Origin: an uncultured Paracoccaceae bacterium
Lineage (GTDB): Bacteria; Pseudomonadota; Alphaproteobacteria; Rhodobacterales; Rhodobacteraceae
Assembly (NCBI GenBank): GCA_947489445.1
Contig: CANLDN010000016.1
Coordinates: 1-50,824, forward strand
Length of the DNA stretch: 50,824 bases
Reading direction: 5' to 3'
Every line of letters begins with the position of its first letter. The stretch's first letter is position 1. Position numbers and translations under genes: made by a program. Under the pieces are notes generated by a model. That model was given only the letters and a program-made list of their open reading frames with translations. It ran no database searches and was not told the origin of the DNA. Positions 24,328 to 34,200 of this stretch are shown here, piece after piece.

Positions 24328-25443
24328 CTACTCATTCGGTCCCTCAAGCTTCAACCAGTACCGTGTGTATCGGCGTTCGCCAGTACGCGAGAGGGCACCA
24401 ATCTCGACAAGTTCTTGTAGATCTCTTGTTGCCGTTGCCCGTGATGTCCCGGAGATCGAAATATAGTTTTCCGCGCTCAGACCACCTTTGAACCCGTCCG
24501 GCCCCTCCCGGAACATTCGCTCGATCACCTTGGCCTGTCTTTCATTCAGCGCTTCGCGATACCGGTCGTAGAAATGCGCCTTGGCAATGAAGAAGCCCAC
24601 GCGGTCGAGGGTGACCTGCTGCGCTTCCAGAACGGCCTCTGCAAACCATACCAGCCAAGGCGTGACATCTAGCGTCTTCTGGTGCCGCTCAAGCTGATCG
24701 TAGTAGTCCTTCCGTTTTCGCTCGATGGTGAAGGCGAGCGCGATCAGGCTCGGCTGCCCAATGTTCTGAGCCAGGGACTTTTCGGCCAGGGCCCGACCCA
24801 GGCGACCATTCCCGTCCTCAAACGGGTGGATGCTTTCGAAGTAGAGATGACTCAGGCCCGCGCGCATCAATGCCAGCAAAGGCTTTTCCGCATCCGGCCC
24901 TGTCCGGTTGAACCAGTCGACATACCGTTCCATCTCATCCGGAACCTGCGCCGATGGCGGGGCCTCAAAATGTACGACCGGGCGATCAACACGACCAGAG
25001 ACAATCTGCAAGGCATCTTCGTGCTGCCGATAGGACCCAATGGCCTCCAACCGTTTGTCAAAAGACAAAAGCATCTCGTGCCACCGAAACAGGGTTTCGT
25101 GCGTGAGGGGCTCCGCATAGGTCGAGTACACGTCAACCATCATCTCAGCCACACCCTGCTCTCGAGGCTTGTTCGGATAGTTGTCTGGTTCCAATCCGAG
25201 GTGTCGACGGAGTGACGATTGCACACTGCGCCGGTCCAACATCTCACCTTCAATGGCACTGGTTTTCATGGCCTCATCGCTCAGCAGGTCGATGCGGAGT
25301 TGATCACGTTCTGACGGGCTGACATGGTGAACCGCACCCAGGACTTCGCCTGACGACAGCAGAAACCGTTGCTCGAGTGGCGCAAGCTCTGCTTCGACAT
25401 ACCGGAAATCCGGCCAACCGGATATCTGCCAGTTCCATACCAT
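24328..25443 (-). CDS. Fic-family protein (class II, with C-terminal winged helix)
   Basis: Fic enzyme of 371 residues that would transfer AMP (or a related group) to target proteins. The Fic motif HPFEDGNGRLGR is intact (206-217), with catalytic His206. An N-terminal inhibitory helix motif TSAIEG (61-66) matches [S/T]xxxE[G/N], so the protein is probably auto-inhibited (class II). The N-terminal Fic_N-type domain (about 35-85) and a C-terminal winged HTH (about 300-371: ISISGTSRATATRDLQELVEIGAL) are typical of this subgroup. It stands alone, preceded by a strong palindrome. Confidence 0.92.
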   Translation of the reverse strand: MVWNWQISGWPDFRYVEAELAPLEQRFLLSSGEVLGAVHHVSPSERDQLRIDLLSDEAMKTSAIEGEMLDRRSVQSSLRRHLGLEPDNYPNKPREQGVAEMMVDVYSTYAEPLTHETLFRWHEMLLSFDKRLEAIGSYRQHEDALQIVSGRVDRPVVHFEAPPSAQVPDEMERYVDWFNRTGPDAEKPLLALMRAGLSHLYFESIHPFEDGNGRLGRALAEKSLAQNIGQPSLIALAFTIERKRKDYYDQLERHQKTLDVTPWLVWFAEAVLEAQQVTLDRVGFFIAKAHFYDRYREALNERQAKVIERMFREGPDGFKGGLSAENYISISGTSRATATRDLQELVEIGALSRTGERRYTRYWLKLEGPNE

Positions 25444-25470
25444 GAGTTATAGAGTTCCTTTCTATAACTC
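25444..25470. promoter_or_regulatory. Palindrome enclosing the Fic ribosome-binding site
   Basis: Perfect 10-base inverted repeat GAGTTATAGA-N7-TCTATAACTC ending one base before the Fic start codon. On the minus strand the loop contains AAGGA, the ribosome-binding site. A third half-site (GAGCTATAGG) lies at about 25486-25495. It may be an operator for the Fic C-terminal HTH or an RNA hairpin controlling translation. Confidence 0.65.
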
Positions 25471-25537
25471 ACATATAGACCATTTTTGAGCTATAGGAGT
25501 CAATTCTATGCCTCACAGCGCACAACGCCGTTGTCAC

Positions 25538-25773
25538 TGTACCCTAATTAATCAGATTCTGCCGATTGGAAGCGTTTTGAGGCAGTTTTGTACCCTTAAT
25601 TGCAATATTTCCACAAACTGTGCCAGACAGCCTTGGTCGGCAAAACTTTTGTTAGGCAGATCGTTATCGGTGTCGCGCGGACCTGATAGGGAAAGTTATC
25701 CACAGATCCGACGCTCTGCTAATTAAGGGAGCAGTACTGGAATTAACGGTACAGTACGAAAATTAAGGGTACA
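25538..25773. repeat. 236-bp element with five TGTACCCTTAATT-type repeats and a DnaA box
   Basis: Two copies point inward from the left (25538-25550 and 25589-25601). Three copies in the opposite orientation lie on the right in exact 20-base spacing (starting at 25721, 25741 and 25761). A perfect DnaA-box sequence TTATCCACA lies at 25696-25704. There is no coding frame. The termini form a 13-base imperfect inverted repeat. It could be a deletion derivative of an IS21-type element, which carries multiple end repeats, or the iteron part of a plasmid origin. Confidence 0.55.
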
Positions 25774-25800
25774 AATCGCTATTGATTTTATTGGATAGTT

Positions 25801-26225
25801 TCAGGCCAGATTCTGATTAAATAGGGTACCCGGTTTTCTACCCTTTAGTCTGGCGGCTTGGATGCCATCCTTAGTCTCCCAGCCCCAGGCGGTCAGGTCG
25901 CACTGGTTTTGCGGCGGATCGCTCTCGAACAGCGCGCGTTTGGACACCAGCCGGGTGCCGCCCGCAAAGATGTGCTTGAAGATCGTGTCGCGGTCGCGGA
26001 CCGTCCAGAACTGGTTGGGATAAACATTCTCGAACCCGTCGAGCCCGTCATAGCGCACGATGCGCTGACCCGCGTCGTCGTATTTGTACTTCGCCGCGTT
26101 GTCGTCGGTAAAATCAATTGTGCCATCGTCTTCGTGGATCGCCTGGATGCATTCCGGCTATGATTGATCCACTGGATCAATCACTTGACGCCTCCATCCC
26201 TCGTCCCAGAGAATGCCGCGCAGCT
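25801..26225 (-). pseudogene. Orphan Rhs core fragment, second cassette, decayed
   Basis: 25876-26153 matches 29763-30048 of the giant Rhs gene at the DNA level. Its translation reads YDGLDGFENVYPNQFWTVRDRDTIFKHIFAGGTRLVSKRALFESDPPQNQCDLTAWGWET, then breaks away into unrelated codons (25801-25872). The upstream side is interrupted by about 48 foreign bases holding a palindrome before the homology resumes (26200-26225). It has no toxin tip, so it is a remnant of an older C-terminal cassette. Confidence 0.8.
26161..26183. repeat. Perfect 23-bp palindrome inserted in the Rhs core fragment
   Basis: TGATTGATCCA and TGGATCAATCA are exact inverted repeats around a single C. The giant Rhs gene lacks this stretch (it has 8 bases instead), so it was gained with the rearrangement. 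Confidence 0.75.
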
Positions 26226-26285
26226 TGCCATTGTCATTGCCTAATCAGCCGGTGTTTTGGGCCGTTTTAGTGGGTCAGCGTTAGT

Positions 26286-26537
26286 TTATTTCTTCAGCAC
26301 TCTCCATAACTCGGAATCCATGTTCATTTTCTCCGCAGTTATCTCGATCATCTCCAATATGTCGCGAGGTACTGAAACGTCATATTCGTAAAGCTGAACG
26401 CAAATAAGATACACTATCTCGCCCCATTCGTCGCGGGCCAAGTAGTCGTAAGCATCACGGATATTATCCTCAGGTATCTTACCTTCAGCGAATTCTATGA
26501 GGCTAAGAAGCTCGGGATATCTTCTCGTCAAAGTCAA
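26286..26537 (-). CDS. MafI-like immunity protein
   Basis: An 83-residue helical, acidic protein placed 11 bases after the EndoU toxin stop. The sequence LIEFAEGKIPEDNIRDAYDYLARDEWGEIVYLICVQLYEYDVSVPRDILEMI resembles MafI immunity proteins (DEWG ... QLYEYD), which neutralise EndoU-type MafB toxins. The position and family match give a coherent toxin-immunity pair. Its AT content is higher than that of the Rhs core, as is common for exchanged immunity genes. Confidence 0.75.
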   Translation of the reverse strand: MTLTRRYPELLSLIEFAEGKIPEDNIRDAYDYLARDEWGEIVYLICVQLYEYDVSVPRDILEMIEITAEKMNMDSELWRVLKK

Positions 26538-26548
26538 ATCAGTTCACC

Positions 26549-27349
26549 CTAATCAATTGGAAATGCCGTTATAAGGTCATCACCTCGAACAATTACTCTC
26601 ATGTTTATTCCATCGACAATACCTTCCACCCTGTAGGTTACAGGATCACCTGCTTTAGTAAACAGTGCTCCGGGCTTACCTGTTTGCTGGATCCAAGTAC
26701 TATTGGGACTTGTCGCGACCTCTGAAACGGCATTCATAATGCGTTGAGGGCCCCATGTCATAGGAAACTTGGTTTTTCCGTTAAACAGGCGAGTTAGCCC
26801 AAACATATGACCGCCGCCAGTTGCATCACCATACAGGATATGCTGTGTCCTTTGCGTACTTGCTAAATTCACATTCTGTGATGCCGCAGCAGCCGATGTT
26901 CGGGCTGTGGCAGTGGTTGCTCGGGACGTTGTCGACAGCGCCTGATACTGACCCGCAGTAAGCACAGTTAGGGCAATTTCACCTGTCCCAACGAGTCCTC
27001 CGACAACTGCCTCTCCGCAGCTTCCCTCGGCGGCGGCATTCATCCCGCTTGTCCATGCGCGCCGAGCGGGTACTGCCGCATCTAAGCCCATATCCAAACG
27101 CTGACCCAATTCTTGCATATTCGAAGGAGGATTATATGAATCAACCAAACTCTCACCTTGGCTCCAAAGCCAATCTGCAGCCAGTTCTGGAAGACTACAG
27201 GCACAAGGGTCATTTCCATCTGGATCTTTGAGGATAATGGGGCGCTGATGAGAATATGCATAAAGGTTAAGGTTGTTTGGTGTATAAACACCACCAGATC
27301 CACTCAAACCCACAAAATGAACTTGTAAAAGCGGATCGGGCTCTGCCAC
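26549..27349 (-). CDS. Orphan Rhs C-terminal tip with EndoU nuclease domain
   Basis: Frame of 266 codons that begins in the end of the Rhs core (YTPNNLNLYAYSHQRPIILKDPDG), continues through a pretoxin region with hydrophobic stretches, and ends in an EndoU-type RNase. The nuclease shows HILYGDATGGGHMFG, GKTKFPMTWGPQRIMNAVSEVATSP and MRVIVRGDDLITAFP, with the His, His and Lys expected for catalysis. It has no independent start of its own. It is preceded by a Rhs core in a different frame (27350-27735), so expression as part of a full toxin would need recombination or frame restoration. Confidence 0.82.
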   Translation of the reverse strand: MAEPDPLLQVHFVGLSGSGGVYTPNNLNLYAYSHQRPIILKDPDGNDPCACSLPELAADWLWSQGESLVDSYNPPSNMQELGQRLDMGLDAAVPARRAWTSGMNAAAEGSCGEAVVGGLVGTGEIALTVLTAGQYQALSTTSRATTATARTSAAAASQNVNLASTQRTQHILYGDATGGGHMFGLTRLFNGKTKFPMTWGPQRIMNAVSEVATSPNSTWIQQTGKPGALFTKAGDPVTYRVEGIVDGINMRVIVRGDDLITAFPID

Positions 27350-27735
27350 ACGCTTGTCCTCGCATCGTAGTACCGCGCGCCGAAGTAGCTCAGTTGCGTG
27401 TCGTTATCGAACTCCTTGCCGGTGAAATAGTATTCTGTCCCGAGGATGGTCTCGAACTCCTGCACCCAGATTTCGCCGAAGGGGAAGTAGGCGAGGTGCT
27501 GGTAAGCCAGACCCTCGACGTTGGTCATGTAGGACGACGATCCCAGGTGATCGGGGTGGTAGAAATACTGCTCCAGTTCCGCCACCGAGTTGGAATTCTC
27601 GACCGGCTGGCACAGCCCCGACCCCACGCCGGTTTCCCAGCCCCAGGCGGTCAGGTCGCATTGGTTTTGCGGCGGATCGCTCTCGAATATCGCGCGTCTG
27701 GACACCAGACGGGTGCCGCCCGCAAAAGACGTGCT
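27338..27735 (-). pseudogene. Orphan Rhs core segment, frameshifted relative to the EndoU tip
   Basis: Duplicate of the conserved Rhs core: LTAWGWETGVGSGLCQPVENSNSVAELEQYFYHPDHLGSSSYMTNVEG ... YYFTGKEFDNDTQLSYFGARYYDARTSVWQSP. 27364-27486 is identical to 29501-29623 of the giant gene over 123 bases. A one-base deletion in the codons for WQSPDP (near 27340) shifts the frame, after which the EndoU frame continues. 27745-27931, upstream, is AT-rich spacer without a supported gene. Confidence 0.8.
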
Positions 27736-27931
27736 TAGTGCCAATTTTGTCAATCTAGCAATGCCGGCTCGCTTGCGGCAATACGGAACCTCAAGTCAGA
27801 GCTTATCCTACGCCTAAGAATTCGAATAAGGTTGATTACTTCGAAAGCATCACGCGACCCAGATCTCGAACCAGCAAACCCTATTCGTACACATTTTCCA
27901 CCCTGCAACTCAATTTTGTTGAAACTAATCT

Positions 27932-28288
27932 CTATAACCAATCAGATTTTTTAAACATGAGTCGCTTTTCGGCCAATCCTACCATCGATTTACTGTTTTG
28001 ACCCAAATGCTTAGCGATTTTTGTAAAGTTAGAATTTATCATTCCTTCCAATACGCCAATTTGTGCTAGATTCCTTATCTGCTTATTTTCACTACAAGCA
28101 AGTTCCTCAATATAGTCAGCTATGCGCTTCAGCATTTTATTTTCATTTTGGTCTAAAGCGAATCTTAGGAAATAGTCTTCGTGAAAAATATAACTCCCTT
28201 CATCACTTGCTCTTTCAAGATCGAGGGCTTGAAATTGCTCTTTCATTTCTGGAAACAACTCCAAGCAATGCAAATCGACAAGGTTCAT
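27932..28288 (-). CDS. Putative immunity protein for the giant Rhs toxin
   Basis: A 118-residue helical protein whose ATG directly follows the Rhs stop codon with no base between, the classic place of a cognate immunity gene. FLRFALDQNENKMLKRIADYIEELACSENKQIRNLAQIGVLEGMINS resembles the DUF7674-like immunity fold (weak recollection). AT-rich compared with the Rhs core, as expected for an exchanged toxin-immunity module. Not identified with certainty. Confidence 0.6.
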   Translation of the reverse strand: MNLVDLHCLELFPEMKEQFQALDLERASDEGSYIFHEDYFLRFALDQNENKMLKRIADYIEELACSENKQIRNLAQIGVLEGMINSNFTKIAKHLGQNSKSMVGLAEKRLMFKKSDWL

Positions 28289-31200
28289 CTATTCTATGCC
28301 TTCAGCAACTCGAACTGCATAGCGCAGATCGGCAAGTACTCTTTCAGCACCTTGACGATCTAATCGAGATAAATCACTCGCAGCAGGTGAGGTGAGGTAA
28401 TTCCTAATATTAGTGATCCGTTCTTTCGCTTTCGTCAGGTGCGTTAAATCTCCACCCGCCGCAACTTCTCTCAAAAGCTCTCCTGCGGTACCGCCAGGAT
28501 TTACATCTTGCACCCGAAAGACCTGATTGTATATCGCTTGTAGACCGGAGTCCTGAGCGTTGGGGCGATTGGCGCCTTGGATGTCGGCAATACGCTGAGC
28601 ACAATTATTATGCACCCAAACCGCATCAACGTCCAGTGTAGCGCCAACGAAGTACGTCTCAAACTGCTCGATTGTCAGGTTGTAGGCTTCGAGTCGTTGT
28701 TCACGAACTTCTACATCAACAACAACCGCCCAGCTTTGATCATCATTCAACAACCGGTCGCCGGGCTGTAGGTCTGCTGCATCAATCCAGAAGCCCTTCG
28801 GGATGGGGCCGCGATACACGTGGCCTTCAGAGGAAGGTTGTACAGATTGTGAGATCGACGTCGGTCCATCGACAGCCTCACGCTGCACAAAGAACGGATG
28901 GATCCGGTTGGAGATGATAACCTGTTCTTCGCCGTTCTCCGCATCGCGAATGCTCACGTAAACCGTTTCTTCATAGGGGTTGGAATATTGTGCCAGCACA
29001 GGCTTCAAACCCATTTCGCCTGTCGCCGGATCGCGCGACCAGACAAGCGTGCCGGGCACGATTTGCGAGATCGGCATCATGCCATCCGCTGTTAGAACCA
29101 GCGTATCTCCATGGAACGAGCACGTCCCGCGGAAGGCCCTCCCTATTCCCTTGCCGACCTTTCCAGCGATATCACCCACCACGGGGACAAGTCCCACGGT
29201 CGCCCAGACATAATCACCTGCCGTCTCTGCTTCAACGAAACCTTTTACATCCCCTATGATCGGAACAAAATCGAGAACGAAGCTGCCACCCGTCTTCATG
29301 CACTCACTGTCACAGGTCGTTCCATATAAGGCTGCGCTTGACATCCCGGCTAGCCCATCAGGATCGAACATGACAATGGGTCTCTGGTGCGAATACGCAA
29401 ACAAATTCAGGTTCAGCGGATCGAAGACGCCGTTGTTTATCTCACCACCCATATAACTCGCCAGTATCGGATCCGGCGACTGCCACACGCTCGTTCTTGG
29501 ATCGTAGTACCGCGCGCCGAAGTAGCTCAGTTGCGTGTCGTTATCGAACTCCTTGCCGGTGAAATAGTATTCTGTCCCGAGGATGGTCTCGAACTCCTGC
29601 ACCCAGATTTCGCCGAAGGGGAAATACGCCAGGTGCTGGTAGGCGAGCCCCTCGACGTTGGTCATGTAGCTGGACGATCCCAGGTGATCGGGGTGGTAGA
29701 AATACTGCTCCAGCTCGGCGACCGAATTGGAATTCTCGATTGGCTGGCAGAGCCCCGAGCCCACGCCGGTTTCCCAGCCCCAGGCGGTCAGGTCGCACTG
29801 GTTCTGCGGCGGATCGCTCTCGAAGAGCGCACGCTTGGAGACCAGCCGGGTGCCGCCTGCAAACACGTGCTTGAAGATCGTGTCGCGGTCGCGCACCGTC
29901 CAGAACTGGTTGGGATAAACATTCTCGAACCCGTCCAGCCCGTCATATTTGACGATCCGCTGACCGGCATCGTCGTATTTGTACTTCGCCGCGTTGTCGT
30001 CGGTAAAATCAATTGTGCCATCATCTTCATGGATCGCCTGGATGCGGTTTTCCTCATCCCAGAGCACGCCCCGCAGACTGCCGGTATCGGTGCGGACCCA
30101 GCCGGTCTGATTGCCGTTCAGGTCGTAGGAGAAATCGCGCAGCCCGATATTGGTGGGCGCATGCGGCTGGGGGCCGGTATAGCTGTAGGTCCAGTCATAG
30201 GTGGTGCCTTCGACGATCTTGGCATCATCCGGCTTGCGTTCAAAATGCCGCTGATCCTTGCCCACAATATTGTGGATCGTGTCGTAGGTCATGTCGAGGT
30301 CGAAGGTTTCCCATTCCTCGGGGCTTTTGCCCCAGAAACCGGTCGCGTTCGTCAGCCGGTAGAGATTGTCATAGGTGTAGGTATAGTCGGTGGCTCCGCC
30401 GATTTCGTCGTCGTCCAGAACGGTCGCCGCATTGCCCTGCCGGATGATATTGCCCACGTCATCGTAGACATAGCTCATGTCCATGAACGTGCGGAGCTGA
30501 TTGCTGGTTTGCAGCGCGTCCAGACGCCGGGTGGTGGGGACATAGGCATAGGTGGTTTCCACGCCATTGCCCGCGCGCATGAAATTGCGTTGCCCGAATT
30601 TATCGTAGCCCATCAGGTCGAGGTAGTTATAGTCGAACCCGATTTTCTCGCCCGTGATGTTGTCGAGCTTGCCGCCTGAATCGTACCGGTTCGTGAGCAC
30701 CTCACCGTCGGGATAGGTCATCTCATGCACCCGGTTCCAGGTGTCGTAGGTCCAGAGGGTTGTGTAAATCTCGGGCAGGTCGAACGGATCATTGAAAGGC
30801 GTGTCGGATGCGACCGTCCAGGTCTGCTGGATCATTTCGCCGAGTGGCCCGTAGAACCGTTCTTCTGTGCCGGCCTCTGACGTGACGCTGGCAATGCGGT
30901 TCGCGCGGTTGTTGGCCGCCCCGGGTGCGCCGTAAACATAGGTGACGTTGTTGTCCGTGAACTCCGGATAGGTGACCGAGGCGAGCCTGTTGAACTCATA
31001 CCCGTAGCTGATCACCGTGCCATCTGCCGCCAGGTTCGCGGTCTGTTTGGTCACCAGGTTGGAGGCCAGATCGAACCCATAGGTGGTCCGTCCCGTATCG
31101 GGATTCTCCAGAACTGTCATCCGCCCGAAGTTGTCGTATCCGGCAAGTGTCAGGTTGCCCTGGTCATCCGTCACATTGGTGATTTGGCGCAGCGGGTCAT

Positions 31201-34200
31201 ACTCATAGCTGGTCCAGATCGTGGGCTGCCCGCCGACCGGGTTGATTTCTTTGACGGACGTCATCAGCCTGCGCACATCCGCAAAGGTTTCGCGCCGGTT
31301 GCCTTCCGCATCGATAAACAGCGTGCGGAACTGCTGGGTGCCCGACCGGTCCGCCCCGAAGTCGTAGACCATCTGCGTGCTGGTCCCATCTGGGATCGTC
31401 ACCCGCACCGGGCGGTCCAATATGTCGTAATCCGTCAAGGTCGGCGCCACACTATCATATGTGGCGTTCAGGATTCCCTGATTGCCCAACGCTTCTTCAA
31501 CCGGATAATACTGTTCCGTCTGGCGCCCGAGAAAATCAAACGTGATCCGGCCCGAGGCAACCATTCTATCGGTCACGCTGCCGGCCTCATAGATCGCCGC
31601 ATCTTTCTTGGTTTGCAACACGCGGCCCAATCCATCAATGAACAAGGCGGTCTCAATCGGATCAGCGATATTGCGATAGACATCGATATGCTGCGTCAGT
31701 GCCCAGCTGACATCCACATCAGGAAACTGGTCATCCCCCGGCACGTCAAGGCGCGGATTATAGGCAAAGCTGATCGTGTCAAAGCCGCTGCCTGCCTGAT
31801 AGGGGCCTGTCACACTCACAACCCGACCGACATCATCCAGCACATAGGTCATCGGCTGGCCATTCAGGTCGGTCGTGCTTAGTAGTTCGCTAAAGCGGAC
31901 ATCATAGCTTGCGGCAGACGTGTAGCCGAAACTGTCCGTGATACCCGTCACATAGGTATCAACCTCACTGTCGAATACATAGCTCAGCGCGTAACGCTGG
32001 CCCGTCGCATTGGCCGGCCCCGTGACGTTGATCAGGTTGCCGAAGCCATCATAAGTCATGTCAGTCGTCGCGGTGGCCCCAGTTTCCAGAATTGACTGCA
32101 ACTGCAGCAGGTTACCCGTGCCGGTCTGGAACACCGCGACTCGGTTACGGTAAGCCCCACCGGGGCCACTTCCCCCTTGACCGGTCACGACCACACTATT
32201 GGCCTTACCGACGATGTAGTTGGGCAGATCCGCATGATAGCCAATTTGACTGGTCACATCGTCGGCTGTCGTATCCAGATTGGCTGCATCAAAATAGGTG
32301 ATGACATTCCCAAGCGCATCATAGGCAAAGGTCATGAATGTCGCTTTGCCAGCCACGGCTTGGCCTTCGTAGAACTGATTGTCGGTACGCACCAGTTGCG
32401 GGAAGACTGTGGCCGTCAGACTGTCTGGCTGGCTGATCGTCGTGCCTGTGGCGATATCAACAAAGTCATAGGTATTGGCGGTCTCAACGAACAGATTGCC
32501 CGCCGCATCTGCTGTTGTGGAGGCCTCCAAAAGACCCTTTTCATAATAGGTGTCGTTGAGGAAATCGCGCGTAATCGTGCGATAAATGGCTTCACCGCCA
32601 ACCGCATCGACGTTCATGTGATCCTCGATCACACGGGCATACCCGAAGAACTCGCGTTCCTCTCGGTCCCAATAGCCGTCTTCATAGGTAAAGTTTGTAG
32701 CCAGAATGTCTGTGCCATCACCGGCAAAGCCGTCATTCACCTCAACCCTTGCCAACACCCATTTGTTTTGAGGCTGATCAATGGTGTTCCCAGACCGCAC
32801 ATAAGCCAGCGTCACAGTCGATCCCAGCGGACGGTTCACCTGGCGCAGCATATTAGTGCGCTCAATCGTATCAAGGCTCACACGGAGGTCGTCGGAGTCT
32901 GACGAGGTCAAGTATTCCGGAAAGCCGTCACCATCCATGTCCTGGATCGCAACCGCCGCACGCGACATACTTTCGGAGACATCGAAACCCGGGTTCAGTA
33001 TTAGGTGAATGAAAAAGCCTGGAGCAAAGGTCACATAGCCCCCTACGCTGTCAGAAATGGATAGGCTATCCGCCAGTCCAGCGTTTGTGGTTCCTGTGGG
33101 CCAGTTGATCTCATCCTCAAAGCCGCTGCCTGAATTCAAGCGGACATGCAAAACACCAGAACTATCGCCCGCCCGCACACGGTCTATCAAGCCATCGCCG
33201 TTTATGTCGAGTAACGACTCGTTCGCCTTATTCTCCGTCTCCGACCGATTCAACGAACCCGCAAACCCGTAGATGCCATCGTTAAAACCAATTGATAAAC
33301 CACCGCCCAATGAACTGTATTCACCGTCATTGATCTGAACATCAATTGCCGCAGCGCCAAATGTTTCAAATGCCGCAAAACGATAACCTAGATTAAATGC
33401 GACATCGAGCGTTCCGCCCTGCCTCACTATATCGGGCAAACCATCAGCGTTCATATCACGAAGGTCGTATCCAACATCCGATGTGCCTTCGGCATAGTTC
33501 CCACTTACCCCCAACGAAGCCATTTGCGTACCAGAATCTCCGGGATCGCGACCAGTTCCGTTTGGTGACAGTGCCCCAGAACCTGAAGGTATTTGAATCG
33601 GGAAGGTTCCTCCGATACCGAAGCTCGAGCTTTCACCAGACGAAGTTCTGACTGCAGTTTCCATACCAGCAATGGTCATGGCAGTTGCTTCCAAACCGCC
33701 GATCATGGGAGAGTATTGAACCATGCGGTTGGCTGACACCACATCGGGGAACCGGTCACCATTCAAGTCAAGAAAGTCGAGAATCGAAACAGTATCAGTA
33801 TCCGTCTTCGCACCGCTCACGAATAGGAGCCCAGCAGTCAGCCCATCGTTATCGGTTCTTGCGATACGAGAGACAGCCTGCGCACCGGCAAAGACTGTCG
33901 GATCAGGGACGGAAGGAAAGTCGTCGCCAAGACGAGAGGAGCTTGCACCGCTGGATGTTGTCCAGACTCCATCGTCAATAGTCGTCCACCGCGCCAGACT
34001 TACGTCTGGTAAGAACCCAAATACCTTTGGGCTAAACATCGCAATAATGGCGTCGATCTGAGCAGGATCACCACTGTCGGCCGCGGCCTGAACGGCTGCT
34101 TGTTGCGCGGCCAACTCAGCAGCAGTAGGCACAGCGAGATCAGCATCACTCAACGCGATGGGTTGGTCGGCGCGGGCCTTGTTCCCGTCATATCCGAAAG

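Noticed and set aside
25444..25800. CRISPR-like spaced repeats
   Set aside because: The 20-base units are tandem without spacers and only three long, with no cas genes; they fit iterons or IS ends better.
29387..30679. Long plus-strand open frame antisense to the Rhs core
   Set aside because: It mirrors the high-GC Rhs core codons on the other strand, has no family similarity and is explained by the 3632-residue gene on the minus strand.
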